NCBI GenBank assembly: GCA_025765595.1
Contig: JAIVFH010000253.1
Coordinates: forward strand, 1 to 38,598
Direction: 5' to 3'
DNA from: Obelidium mucronatum
Lineage: Eukaryota; Chytridiomycota; Chytridiomycetes; Chytridiales; Chytriomycetaceae
DNA length: 38,598 nucleotides
Part shown: one piece after another, positions 1-9,063 of the stretch
How the letters are laid out: every line of letters begins with the position of its first letter
Numbering within the stretch: position 1 is the first letter of the stretch
Made by a program: the position numbers and the translations under genes
The notes under the pieces: generated by a model
Databases searched by the model: none
What the model was told of the DNA's origin: nothing
The model's input: the letters and a program-made list of their open reading frames with translations, nothing else

Positions 1-15
1 CACTTCTAGCAAACT

Positions 16-217
16 ATGGACGCGTCTTTGAATAATACTACTATCTCACCGATTGATTCCGGCGATGAAGCTTGGCTTCTGATTTCTGTGAGTATTCTTT
101 CCCATCTTGACTGTATTCAAAGGCGTACTTACGTATTCTTGGCATCTTAACAGTCTGCGCTCGTCTTCATCATGGTAAGATTGTAATTGAATAATGCTTT
201 ACGACATCCTATCAACG

Positions 218-252
<35 letters not shown>

Positions 253-1790
253 AAGGTTCCCGGTCTGGGTCTCTTCTATGCGGGCCTCGCGGAAACCAAA
301 AACTCAATGGCCATGCTTCTCTCAGTTTTATTGACATTTTCAGTCGCTGCTATCGAATGGAGTCTATTTGGGTTCAGTCTAGCGTTTTCGATACTTCCTC
401 AAGCTCATTTATTGGAAACTTTCAATATGCTGCCTTGTTGAATACGATGGAGACGCAGAATAAAATGGCGCCAACGATTTCAAATTCGTGTTTTCAATGT
501 ATCAGGTATTATTAGATCGTCTGGTTTTTTTTTTGTAATATATGAAATCTGAACACTATGCAGATGATGTTTGCTGCAATCACGCCAGGGTTGTTTATCG
601 GTGCTGTCGCTGGTCGAATGAGAATGCTTCCGACCATGGTATTTGTACTTTTGTGGTCCATCACAGTGAGTGTTTATGGCTTTCTTTCATAAGTTGCAAT
701 ATAACTAAATTTTCTGATCTCCCCCCAAAAAAAGGTGTATAACCCTGTGGCTTACTGGGTCTGGTCAAGCAACGGATGGCTACACAACCTCAATGTCATG
801 GATTACGCAGGTGGTTCAGTTGTCCATGTTACTTCTGGTGCGACTGCGTTTATCCTGGCGCTGCGTTTGGGGAAACGGTCCGATTATGGGCAGCGTGAAT
901 ACGTGAATCATAATCCAACGTATGTTTACATTGGGACTGCGTTGCTTTGGTTTGGATGGATGGGATTCAATGGAGGCAGTAGTTTGGCGGCGAATAATCG
1001 AGGAACGGGCGCTGCTTATGCATCGAATCTAGCAGCTGCGATTGGTGGACTGGTTTGGATGACTTTGGATATTTATATTAATGGAAAGGGATTTACGGCT
1101 ATTGGATTCTGTACGGGGGCCATTGCTGGATTGGCTACAATCACACCTGGTTCTGGATTCGTGCAGCCAGGCTTTGGGCTAGTGTATGGAATTATCGCTG
1201 GGTTTGCGTGCTTTTATTCGGTTCGTTTGATGCATTGGTTGAAAGTGGATGACTCGTTGGATGTGACTGGTGAGGTTTTTTTTTGTGTGTGAAAGGGAGG
1301 GGTATTTCACAATGATTGAACGTTCTGGTTTAAATAGCTGTTCATGGAGTTGGAGGAGCTTTAGGTATGATCTTGACGGGAGTGTTTGCAGAGTATAGTG
1401 TTACCAACGTGAATGCAACTGGTGCCACTGCTGGTTGGCTTTCTGAGGTGTGGATTCAAGTTCCCGTGCAATTTGCGGCAGTTGCCGCAATTGGAGTATG
1501 GTCTGCTGTATGGACTACTGTTTTAATATCGTTTATGGAATTTGTGTTGGGCTGTAAACTTCGGTGTAGTGTCGATATTGAATCTCTGGGACTTGATTTG
1601 GGGGATGTAGGAGAAAAAAGCTTATCCGTATGCGCAATCGGTTGAAGACAAGCGGTCGGTGCCGATACTGACCGGATTTAAACCAATTGAGATCCGGGAG
1701 TCTATTACATTGGAAGAGTCTCGGGGGTCTTCGTCTGCAACAGTTGGGGAAGGGGTTGAATTAGCGGCCAAGAATGGCGGTTATTTATAG
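16..1790 (+). CDS. Ammonium transporter (MEP/AMT family), six exons, three apparent single-base frame breaks
   Basis: Plasma-membrane ammonium channel/permease for nitrogen uptake. Exons: 16..87, 154..174, 256..505, 564..665, 735..1269, 1338..1790. Family marks seen: VPGLGLFYAGL after exon 2, MMFAAITPG in exon 4, the AMT signature starting DYAGGSVVHVTSG with the first pore histidine in exon 5, and AVHGVGGALG with the second pore histidine across the exon 5/6 junction. The tail has GLDLGDVGEK. The reading frame breaks three times: near 389 (one base missing), near 474-480 (one base missing) and in the A6 run 1614..1619 (one base too many). With these three adjustments all six exons form one frame of about 477 residues ending at the TAG 1788..1790. 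Either the gene is a recent pseudogene or these are indel errors in the assembly. The family call is secure; intactness is not. Confidence 0.9.
219..247 (+). repeat. Poly-T tract (29 T) in AMT intron 2
   Basis: An uninterrupted run of T just before the acceptor of the 175..255 intron. It sits where a polypyrimidine tract belongs but is far longer than needed, and its length is likely to be unreliable in sequencing. Confidence 0.9.
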
Positions 1791-2041
1791 TTTTTTTTCA
1801 GACAATCTTTTGCGTTTTGATAATCGCTGTTCAATCAACAAACAATTTAATCATTCAATGACGTCGGAGCCCTAATTGCGAGAAGTATACATAATTAAAC
1901 TCTAATGCAACCGCAGCAGCTAATTAAAGGTCTTGATATCAATGAATTCATGATTGCATTTTTACCGCGCCAAAACTTCATTATTAGCAAAGTAAAATTG
2001 TATCCACCACCGACAGACAAGGAAAAAACAAAAAAGTATCC

Positions 2042-3103
2042 ATGAAACTCCACCGGCTATTTACCGCTGTCGCTTTAACCGTGGCCGTATGGGGACAAAC
2101 ACCCGTTGACAACACTGCCGCGATTGCGCAAGCGGCCATTCAAGGAGCGTTGGCAGCGGCAGCAGGTCTGCCAGCCAGTGGCCAGTCGCAGGCGACTCAG
2201 AACCAAATCCAAAGCCAAATCAGCGGAAACGCCGCAGCGATCGCGCAGGCGGCGGTCCAGGGGGCGCTTGCTGCTGCGGCTGGGCTGCCCGCCAACTCGG
2301 GCGCGCAAGCCCAGGCGCAGAGCCAAAGCCAAAGCCAAAGCCAGGGACCGGCGCAGGGCAACGCCGCCGCCATCGCGCAGGCCGCCATCCAGGGCGCGCT
2401 CGCCGCCGCGGCCGGACAAGCCGCGGCGCCCGGCCAAGGCGCGCAGGCGCAGGCGCAGGCGCAGAGCCAGGCTAGCGGAAACGCGGCGGCAATCGCGCAG
2501 GCCGCGGTGCAGGGCGCGCTGGCGGCGGCGGCCGGGCTGCCGGCGGGCAGCGGCCAAAGCGCGGCGGTGGCCACGGACAACGCGGCGGCGATTGCGCAGG
2601 CGGCAGTGCAGGGCGCGCTTGCTGCCGCCGCGGGGCTGCCAGCGGGCGCCGCCGCGGCCAACGCCAGCGGCCAGCCCAGCGGAAATGCCGCGGCGATTGC
2701 GAACGCCGCCATCCAGGGCGCGCTGGCCGCTGCCGCCGGGCTGCCGAGCGCGGGGACCAGTCTGGGCGGCGGACAGCAACTGAGCCCAGTACCGGACAAC
2801 ATTTCGGCGATTGCCCAGGCCGCAATTCAGGGTGCCCTGGCTGCCGCTGCTGGTCTTCCTGCTGGACAAACTGCAAATCAAAACTCTGGCAATGCCGCTA
2901 TTGTTAATGCATTGAATGCCGCTGCCGCGGGTCTTGCCCAAAATTCAAACAATTCAACAACTACAGACACTACCACTACTACTACTACTACTGCTTCTAC
3001 GGCGGCGTCAGGTCAATTTGTTGTTCCAACACAATCTTCTCAGCCAGGAACTGGTTTTCTTTCAAAGAAGATTTCTGGATACAAGCAGCAGCAACGCCGT
3101 TAA
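2042..3103 (+). CDS. Secreted alanine-rich helical repeat protein (novel, 353 aa)
   Basis: No family recognised. Residues 1-18 form a clear signal peptide (MKLHRLFTAVALTVAVWG). From about residue 23 a unit of roughly 22 residues, consensus NAAAIAQAAIQGALAAAAG followed by LPA, occurs seven times, with an eighth degenerate copy (GNAAIVNALNAAAAGLAQ). The units are joined by variable Gln/Ser/Ala/Gly linkers such as QAQAQSQSQSQ. Ile, Ile and Leu fall at helical spacing, so each unit can form an amphipathic alanine helix capped by Gly-Leu-Pro. The tail has a Thr run, then a basic end (KKISGYKQQQRR). Single exon. The central repeats are coded with GCG/GCC-rich codons and form a strongly GC-rich island, while the first and last repeats are less so, which suggests unit duplication from the middle. 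Possible roles (wall protein, surfactant-like or ice-binding protein) are only guesses. Confidence 0.85.
   Translation: MKLHRLFTAVALTVAVWGQTPVDNTAAIAQAAIQGALAAAAGLPASGQSQATQNQIQSQISGNAAAIAQAAVQGALAAAAGLPANSGAQAQAQSQSQSQSQGPAQGNAAAIAQAAIQGALAAAAGQAAAPGQGAQAQAQAQSQASGNAAAIAQAAVQGALAAAAGLPAGSGQSAAVATDNAAAIAQAAVQGALAAAAGLPAGAAAANASGQPSGNAAAIANAAIQGALAAAAGLPSAGTSLGGGQQLSPVPDNISAIAQAAIQGALAAAAGLPAGQTANQNSGNAAIVNALNAAAAGLAQNSNNSTTTDTTTTTTTTASTAASGQFVVPTQSSQPGTGFLSKKISGYKQQQRR
2098..2940 (+). repeat. Tandem coding repeats of the alanine-rich protein
   Basis: Eight imperfect copies of a unit coding (D/G)N-AAIAQAA-(I/V)-QGALAAAAG, separated by linkers of unequal length. Copies 2 to 6 are the most GC-rich. 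Confidence 0.9.
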
Positions 3104-3426
3104 AACAAGCATGATTTCTTTGTACTCTTTTTTTTTGCATGCCTGCATCTCTTCATCGTAGTTTGTTCAAGTAAATAAAGTTACATATAACTGCAAACAT
3201 TTTTGAATGTATGACGCAGGAATTCTATCGCTGGAGGCTTTTTTTCTGTCCATGGCATCTCAACGTCCGCGATCTGTCCAGCTCAGAATTTCACAAAGAA
3301 TCAGAAACGATGGGTACAGTTTTACCAAACCTATTCTATCGCGATTAACAGTCGTTACGTTGCTTTTCCCATTATTACCATCGAGAGAGACTGGATTGTA
3401 CTTTTTATCTCACATTGAGGATATGT
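3104..3426. other. Intergenic, convergent 3' ends
   Basis: Lies between the stop of the alanine-rich gene and the stop of the minus-strand CofD-like gene. It holds an AATAAA at 3174..3179, a plausible polyadenylation signal for the plus-strand gene. A short open frame reaching from 3207 into the neighbouring gene shows no coding character. Nothing else seen. Confidence 0.6.
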
Positions 3427-6018
3427 TCATAACAACAAAGGCTCCAAAGCACTTCGCAACTCCTCTACTCCAAAATGACCCTGGGTAAAAGTACCTTCAT
3501 TCCCACCACCACCACCAATGCTTCCGCCTCCACGTTCTGAGTAGCTTAGCCTCTCACATCCAACAATTGTTCCCGCCTTTGGAACCTTGACGCACGTTAT
3601 TCCCAACGCCTCAATTCTATCCACTTCCACAAAGACCAAGGAATCCTCCGTATACAAGACATGTGTAACATAAGCTCGTGGTGGATAAGGCTTCACCAAA
3701 TACCCTCTCCCAGGAACACTTTCCATCTCCGACAAAAAGTCATCTCTTTCCTCTTCTTCCAACCCGTCTCCCCCCTCTTCATCCTGTTCCGAAGTCGTGA
3801 AACTCGCGCGACTCGTTCTCGAAGACTGGAAATTCCATAACCGCCAGATGGATTCACTCCCCTCCATATCCGTACACGCGTCGCGATGGTTCATTACTTT
3901 GCGAACCATTTCACCTCCCCCGTGTTCTGCAATGACTGAGTAGTTTAACGTGTCTGTGATTGCAAGGATAAAGTCAAGGGCTGTGTAGGATTCGGTTTCG
4001 CGGTCGTGTGTTCCATTGAGTAGAAGGATTTTCGACTTTCTGTTGGTGTTTCCCAGTTGAGCGATGGATGAGGCTCTTGTGGATGAGAAGGGGGTGCTGC
4101 TGGACCTGGCGTGCTTCAGCTTGGCGGTGGTGTTGTTGTTTAAAACGCTTTTGGCGGAAGAGGAGTCTTTGCTGGAAGGATTTTGAAGACGATGATTCCA
4201 ATCTCCTTGTAGTGGAGCATCCAAGGATATCTCATTGGTCGGAGAGAGGGATGTTCCATGGTCGTTGGTTCCAGTGATGGAGGGAGATGTACCAGTGGCT
4301 GTCGAGACTTTCTGGTACTGTGGGAACAAACTACTGTTTTGATTCGTTGCGATTGGAAAAGGCATGCTCATGGCTTTTGCGGCATTAAATCTGCCAGCAA
4401 TTGACCGTCTCGACAGAGAATCCACACCCGCCAACTCCTCCTCCTCACCGGCGCCACGGACTTCGTTATTTTTCACTCTCTTCACAGCGCGCTCCATGTC
4501 TTCACGGGCTTTTACCCTTGCTTCCACATAATCTTGGCTAATCAGGCTCCCCACCCCTGCGACAACCAAACAAGGAAGAAGACTCGTATACAGACTCCCC
4601 ATTGCATAAATTATTGTTTTCTTGGTCTCGAGGTGTTCAGGGACGAGAGCATTTATTCGGGGGAAAGTTTCTGCGCGTTCACCGTTGATGTAAAATACTC
4701 GACGGATTGGAGACGCGAGCGGAGGGGTTTCATGCATATTTTTAGAGAAGAAGAGATTGGTGGATGCTGTCGAAGAAGATGACGATGCCATCCCGTGATG
4801 GTTGTTGTTGTTGTTGTTGGAGTTAGAGTTTTCTTGAAGAAAAGAAGACGAGAGGTCAAGACTTTTACTGAGGTTATTCGCTGCAAAAGGACGAAGACTA
4901 TCCGCGCTTGAAGATTCGGCATTATTCATTGAGTGTGCTTGGGGCGCTGCAGTCGTAGACGCAGGTCTCATTCGTGAAGGCGACCGAGATCTTCGTTCAA
5001 ACAACTGGCGATGCAGAGATTTGGGTTTCAGAGGCGGAGGATTTGTCACAGTTCCTGGATGCGATATCTCGCATTGCCCGAATATCACGCCTCCATTACG
5101 GAGCGTGCATCCAATTGCCACCGGGTTGTGGTTTGTTGCAATCACAGGCAGTACCATCGTTGCGCTGGGACAACGTGTTACTCTCGCGAATTGAAAGATT
5201 GAGGCTTCCAGAGAGTTGAAAAAGATTCTACAACCGGTAAGGAAAAAGTTTCCCAGCGAACCGCCACGAAAATCAAAGGTTCGGTTGCTTTCGCCGCCAG
5301 ATGTGATGATGAGGCCACCGCCGCCAATTTCTTTGAGGATTTTGTAGTGGAACTGAAGAAGAAAAGATCGGATCGTTTCCCGGTACGGTAGAGAAATGTT
5401 CTGCCACAAGTGATGGTTTCCTTCAAGAATGTTTAGCCATTCCATTTTGGCGGGACAAGTTCCAGAATCAGAGGCCGGTGATCCAGTCGGCAGCCGATAC
5501 GACAACAATTTGTAAACAGCCTTCGCCTATAATTTTTAAGAAGAAGAGCGTTGAAACAAGCACTGGGTCTGATATGCTCACAGTTCTTTTTTTTTCCCAC
5601 TGACCTCAACTGTCTTTGTCTCCGATAGCCGCACGAGTCGCGATCGGATGTCTCCAATCCCAGGACCGCCAACTACTTTGACAATCTCGGAGGTTGAACC
5701 GCCATCGTCGCTGACAGGCATAATGTAGCATACATCGCAGGTAATGGACTTTAACAAAAGGTTGAAAGAAGCTTAGAGACGATCTCAAAAGAAATCATGT
5801 TTTTTTTTTACCGTCAGCATTGATACAAAGTTGTTTGCTGCCGATCCACCCGAGAAGATGGCAATTGAAGGCAGTTGCGGCTCGGAGGAGAATGTTTGGT
5901 TATTTGCTGCATCCGACTCGTTGTCGATTGTTTCAAATCGAAGGTGTGAATTGGTGGTCGCGTGGATTCCTTCAGAGAGGAGGCTGGGTGTGCTCGTGTT
6001 GGGAATGGTGCGGTTCAT
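3427..6018 (-). CDS. CofD/YvcK-like (UPF0052) protein, fungal type, three exons, about 816 aa
   Basis: Exons on the minus strand: 6018..5812, 5748..5605, 5526..3427; both introns are in phase 0. The family is related to 2-phospho-L-lactate transferase CofD and the bacterial YvcK/gluconeogenesis factor; the substrate of fungal members is unknown. Motifs in order: IAIFSGGSAANNFVS (glycine-rich start of the fold, split by intron 1), MPVSDDGGSTSEIV, GGPGIGDIRSRLVRL, FRGGSLGNFFLTG, VLPVIATNHNPVAI, IRRVFYINGE, IIYAMGSLYTSLLPCLVV, and late ILLLNGTHDRETESYTALDF. Long Ser/Asn-rich inserts split the core: an Asn/Ser stretch after the EISHPG segment and a Ser/Thr-rich region before the last conserved block. 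Their low complexity suggests flexible loops. No signal peptide or membrane segment seen. The start ATG at 6018 is the first in frame. Confidence 0.9.
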
Positions 6019-6215
6019 TATTTTACGATGATTTCAAATCCAACCCATACATGTACAGATTATTTCACACATAGGACATCATGTTTTTTCTTGCAACCAG
6101 TCGAAAATAAAGCAAGGGTTTCTTTTATTGAAGACAACTTTTTTGGCATCCAGTAAGCCAGATTGGAAAAAAAAAAAAAACGCCCACACACACAGCGATA
6201 GGACCTGGGCCTTCC

Positions 6216-7545
6216 TCAGATGAAAAAGCGAGGAAAAAGCGGCCGTCTCTGGGCAATCCACGCTTCCAACTGCCCCTTTTCTCCCTTTCCTACCAAAACT
6301 TTGTCAAATGCCGCCATCTCCACACAAACCAAATCAAACACGTAAGGGTTCACCATCGCCATACAAAGCTGATTGACAAAATTGTCGCTTGTTGCTGACG
6401 TATTCTCCAACACATTCATAAACGCCAATACATCAAACGGACGACAAGATTTCAGAGCAGGGTCACCGAGTAACAAAGAGCCATCCATGCCCTCGCGGTT
6501 GCTGGTGTTGATGAAATACGCAATTCCAGAAATAGAAGCGCGTTTTCTTTCAACAGACGGCAAAGCATGGATTCGAGCCATCAAATCAGACTTGAATCCG
6601 CGGCCACCGAGCGTGAAAATTATGTCAAGTCCGACATGCTTCAATGAGGTCTCGCATTGAATGAAATGGTCAACCATCCGAGCTCCATCAGCGTGCAGGT
6701 TGGCTTGGTACTCCAGGGCACACGCGCTTTGGTGGCGTCCATACATGTATTCAACGTCGCAGGACATTTCCAAATCGTGAGAAACTGGGTAACCAAGTAT
6801 TTTTCCAAGCTTTTAAGATGTGATAAACATGACTTTTAAATACAAAGTAAAATACAACAAAAAAAAAAAAAATAAAAATAAAACTCACGGCACGCGTCGA
6901 TACTACTCCCGCCTTAAGCATTTGATCTGCGAGAGCATAATCCACGTGATTTTTATCGCGGAGAAGCCACGTGTTCTTGTAATTGACGGGACCAACACGT
7001 TCCTCGAATGTATCCGCCGCAATTTTACAGAGCTCGAGATGAGAAAAGTTGGAATAAAGTGGCTTGAAGACAGCGTTTACCAGCTTGATTGTGAGTGTAT
7101 CTTTGAGGGGAAAGTGGGGACAAATGCTGACGCATGGCTTTATCCCAAAGAGTAACAGAGCGGTTTCAGTAGCGTGGCTCCTCAGAATTATATCTTCAAT
7201 TCCAGTAATTCCCGCAGCTTTGCGATCGGCGGCAGACAAGGTCTGGGTGTAAAACTTTTTCGCTAATTCAACATGTTGGGTGTAGAGACTAGAGATCTTG
7301 GAAGGAGTCAAGTCTTCCTTATTCAACATGACTGGTTTGCTGCTTTCGATTGATGTGCCTTGGTCTGCTTCAAGCCGGCTGGTGTCATTCAAGTGCTTGG
7401 TTACTTTTTGAAACGCTTTCTTGACTTGAGTTAGACCAACGTCGACTCCTTCCTTAATTAAGCTCTCGTGGACTTGCTTGATTGTAAGGGACGGATCCGC
7501 AGTTCTGAGGCGAGCGATGGTGTCAAATAAAGTTGTTTCGTCCAT
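6216..7545 (-). CDS. Hypothetical protein, two exons, about 416 aa
   Basis: Exons 7545..6889 and 6809..6216, with a 79-nt intron whose reverse-strand donor is GTGAGT and acceptor AAAAG; the join is in phase 0 and reads STRA-LGKILGYPVSHDLEM. I do not recognise the family. I chose the start MDETTLFDTIARL (7545) rather than the upstream in-frame ATG (7620), because the extra 25 residues look like basic untranslated sequence. Residues 1 to about 50 (LRTADPSLTIKQVHESLIKEG) resemble a small helical or winged-helix module. The rest is mixed alpha/beta with HVDYALADQMLKAG and DIIFTLGGRGFKSDLMARI. No signal peptide or transmembrane segment seen. It is head to head with the cysteine-rich gene at 7726, leaving 180 bp between the starts. 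Confidence 0.7.
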
Positions 7546-7725
7546 AGTTGATCTTTTTAACAATCTCAAAAACAACATCCAAACACGCCGTAAGCTAAAT
7601 ACATGGTTCCATTGAGCCAAGAAATTTCATGAGCCCTCAATCCTAGGTTATTCATAACCCAAACTTCAAGTCAATCAAGATGACAATCTCATAGAGAAGC
7701 AAAAAATCTCTTCGAAAACTCACCT

Positions 7726-8250
7726 ATGAGCGGCGCCATCCTCTTCCAAACATACTACAGCGACGCCGATTGCACAGCGGCCATCAGAACAGCCTTTGAC
7801 AGTGTTTCGTGTGCCAACCTCCGTCTCGACACTTCCTGCCGCAAGGAACCCAGCTGGCCTTCGGTCTACACTAGAGTAGGATGCGCCGCAGAGTCTTCGC
7901 TGGCAGCTGTAGGCGACGAAACATTCGGTGCTGTTCCGCAAATTCAGCTATTTTCGACTCTGGGTGGCTCCTGTCCATCTTCCCTGCCAGGTTATTCATT
8001 CCAATTCCCCCTCCAGAAATGCATTCCCAACTTGGCCGGAAACAAGGTTGACGGCAAATCATTTACTCATGAAATGGCGACTGTAAAGGATGCGGGCAGT
8101 GTTGTTTGGGCGCTGTTTAAGGACTCTGGTTGCTCACTCACTGGAAACGTTCATGAAGTTGTTTTCAATATTAAGGACTCGGAGAAGCACCTTTGCTACA
8201 AAGTTTCTTTGTTTCATCAAATCGATTCTTCTCTGACGTCGGAGCTTTAA
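7726..8250 (+). CDS. Small cysteine-rich hypothetical protein (174 aa)
   Basis: Single open frame beginning MSGAILFQTYYSDADC and ending at the TAA 8248..8250, followed at once by AATAAA (8253..8258). It has eight cysteines spread as in disulfide-rich extracellular proteins, with motifs VGCAAESS and CIPNLAGNKVDG. No signal peptide is visible at this start. An upstream signal exon is possible but I found no convincing one. A degraded second copy lies at about 8745..8990, just before large gene A, so the gene has been duplicated together with the LRR family. Function unknown. Confidence 0.6.
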   Translation: MSGAILFQTYYSDADCTAAIRTAFDSVSCANLRLDTSCRKEPSWPSVYTRVGCAAESSLAAVGDETFGAVPQIQLFSTLGGSCPSSLPGYSFQFPLQKCIPNLAGNKVDGKSFTHEMATVKDAGSVVWALFKDSGCSLTGNVHEVVFNIKDSEKHLCYKVSLFHQIDSSLTSEL

Positions 8251-8264
8251 TAAATAAAGAGTGC

Positions 8265-8505
8265 TTGTAAACTGCGTTCGCGTGGGCATGGACACTCGCT
8301 GACTTTGAGCCACAGTACCAGCAGTTTGGAATGCTTTTGTTGCATCAAACAATGACATGCGTGCATTCGATAGACTAGCGGAGGCATCTAGGAACTTTGC
8401 TTTTGGAGAATACATGTTTCAAGCGTTTCGAAAGTATGAGTTGGAGTTTGTATGGGGTATGATTCACCACTCCGGGTTCAGTTATGGACGCTCTAAGCTT
8501 TCAGC
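8265..8505 (+). pseudogene. Relic of the 3' end of an LRR-propeller gene
   Basis: Matches the last exon of genes A and B over about 230 nt: CCACAGTACCA, then GCATTCGATAGACT, then ACATGTTTCAAGCGTTTCG, coding a recognisable RNFAFGEYMFQAFRKY segment. The start of the match is broken by frameshifts and a stop near 8300. Everything upstream (LRRs, stalk, propellers) is missing. The match begins within about 20 bp of the stop of the cysteine-rich gene, so the join looks like a deletion end point. Confidence 0.8.
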
Positions 8506-8744
8506 TCGTATATAACATAGGAATAAAAAGATTCCTTCTGGTTTTTTAAGGCAATGGATTGCATATCATCGCAAGACTCACAAGATTGTGTTTGAAACAG
8601 TTTACTGTCTCATTGCGACATCGATCAAGCTTTGGTTTTCTGTGCGAGGAAGTTGTCATTCTTATGCCAGCGACACAAGTTCTCAAGAGTCTTCATGAGA
8701 CATGCTTATTGTTTTACTTGAATCTGTTGCAACACCGTCCAAAA
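8506..8744. other. Intergenic between the two relics
   Basis: No coding segment, RNA gene or clear repeat seen. It may be decayed sequence of the same duplication. Confidence 0.4.
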
Positions 8745-8990
8745 AGACGCATCTGCACCTGCAACCAGCTTTTGACCACGTTTCCTGCCGAAAGGAACCT
8801 GACTAGATTCAGCAAGAACTAGATTCAGCAAGGATGCGCGGCAGAATCCTCTTTGCCTTTGATGGTGTTTCGAAAATGAATCGTCACTGATGGCTCACTT
8901 GGCAAGCACCAGGGCTCTATAATCAGGCACATTGAAGTTAATTCTGCTCTGATTTCAGAGCTTCGTATAAGTTTCTTTTAAGTTAGATTG
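8745..8990 (+). pseudogene. Relic of the cysteine-rich gene at 7726
   Basis: Shares short blocks in the same order with 7726..8250: TTTCCTGCCG-AAGGAACC, then GGATGCGCGGCAGAATCCTC, then a C-terminal block TCTGCTCTGATTTCAGAGCT matching the SSLTSEL end. Large internal parts are lost and several stops interrupt the frame. It lies immediately upstream of gene A. Confidence 0.65.
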
Positions 8991-9063
8991 CACCAGCGGA
9001 AATATCTTGGAAATTTCTGAGGTTGTGTCTCTCAGAATTGTCTGAAGTTGTACAGCAAACAAA

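Noticed and set aside
2075..2941. Long minus-strand frame (288 aa) and other frames across the alanine-rich gene
   Set aside because: They result from GC-rich, stop-poor repeat DNA; the plus-strand frame has the signal peptide and the regular repeat.
3207..3488. 93-aa plus-strand frame after the alanine-rich gene
   Set aside because: Starts beyond the polyadenylation signal and runs into the antisense of the CofD-like gene; no coding features.
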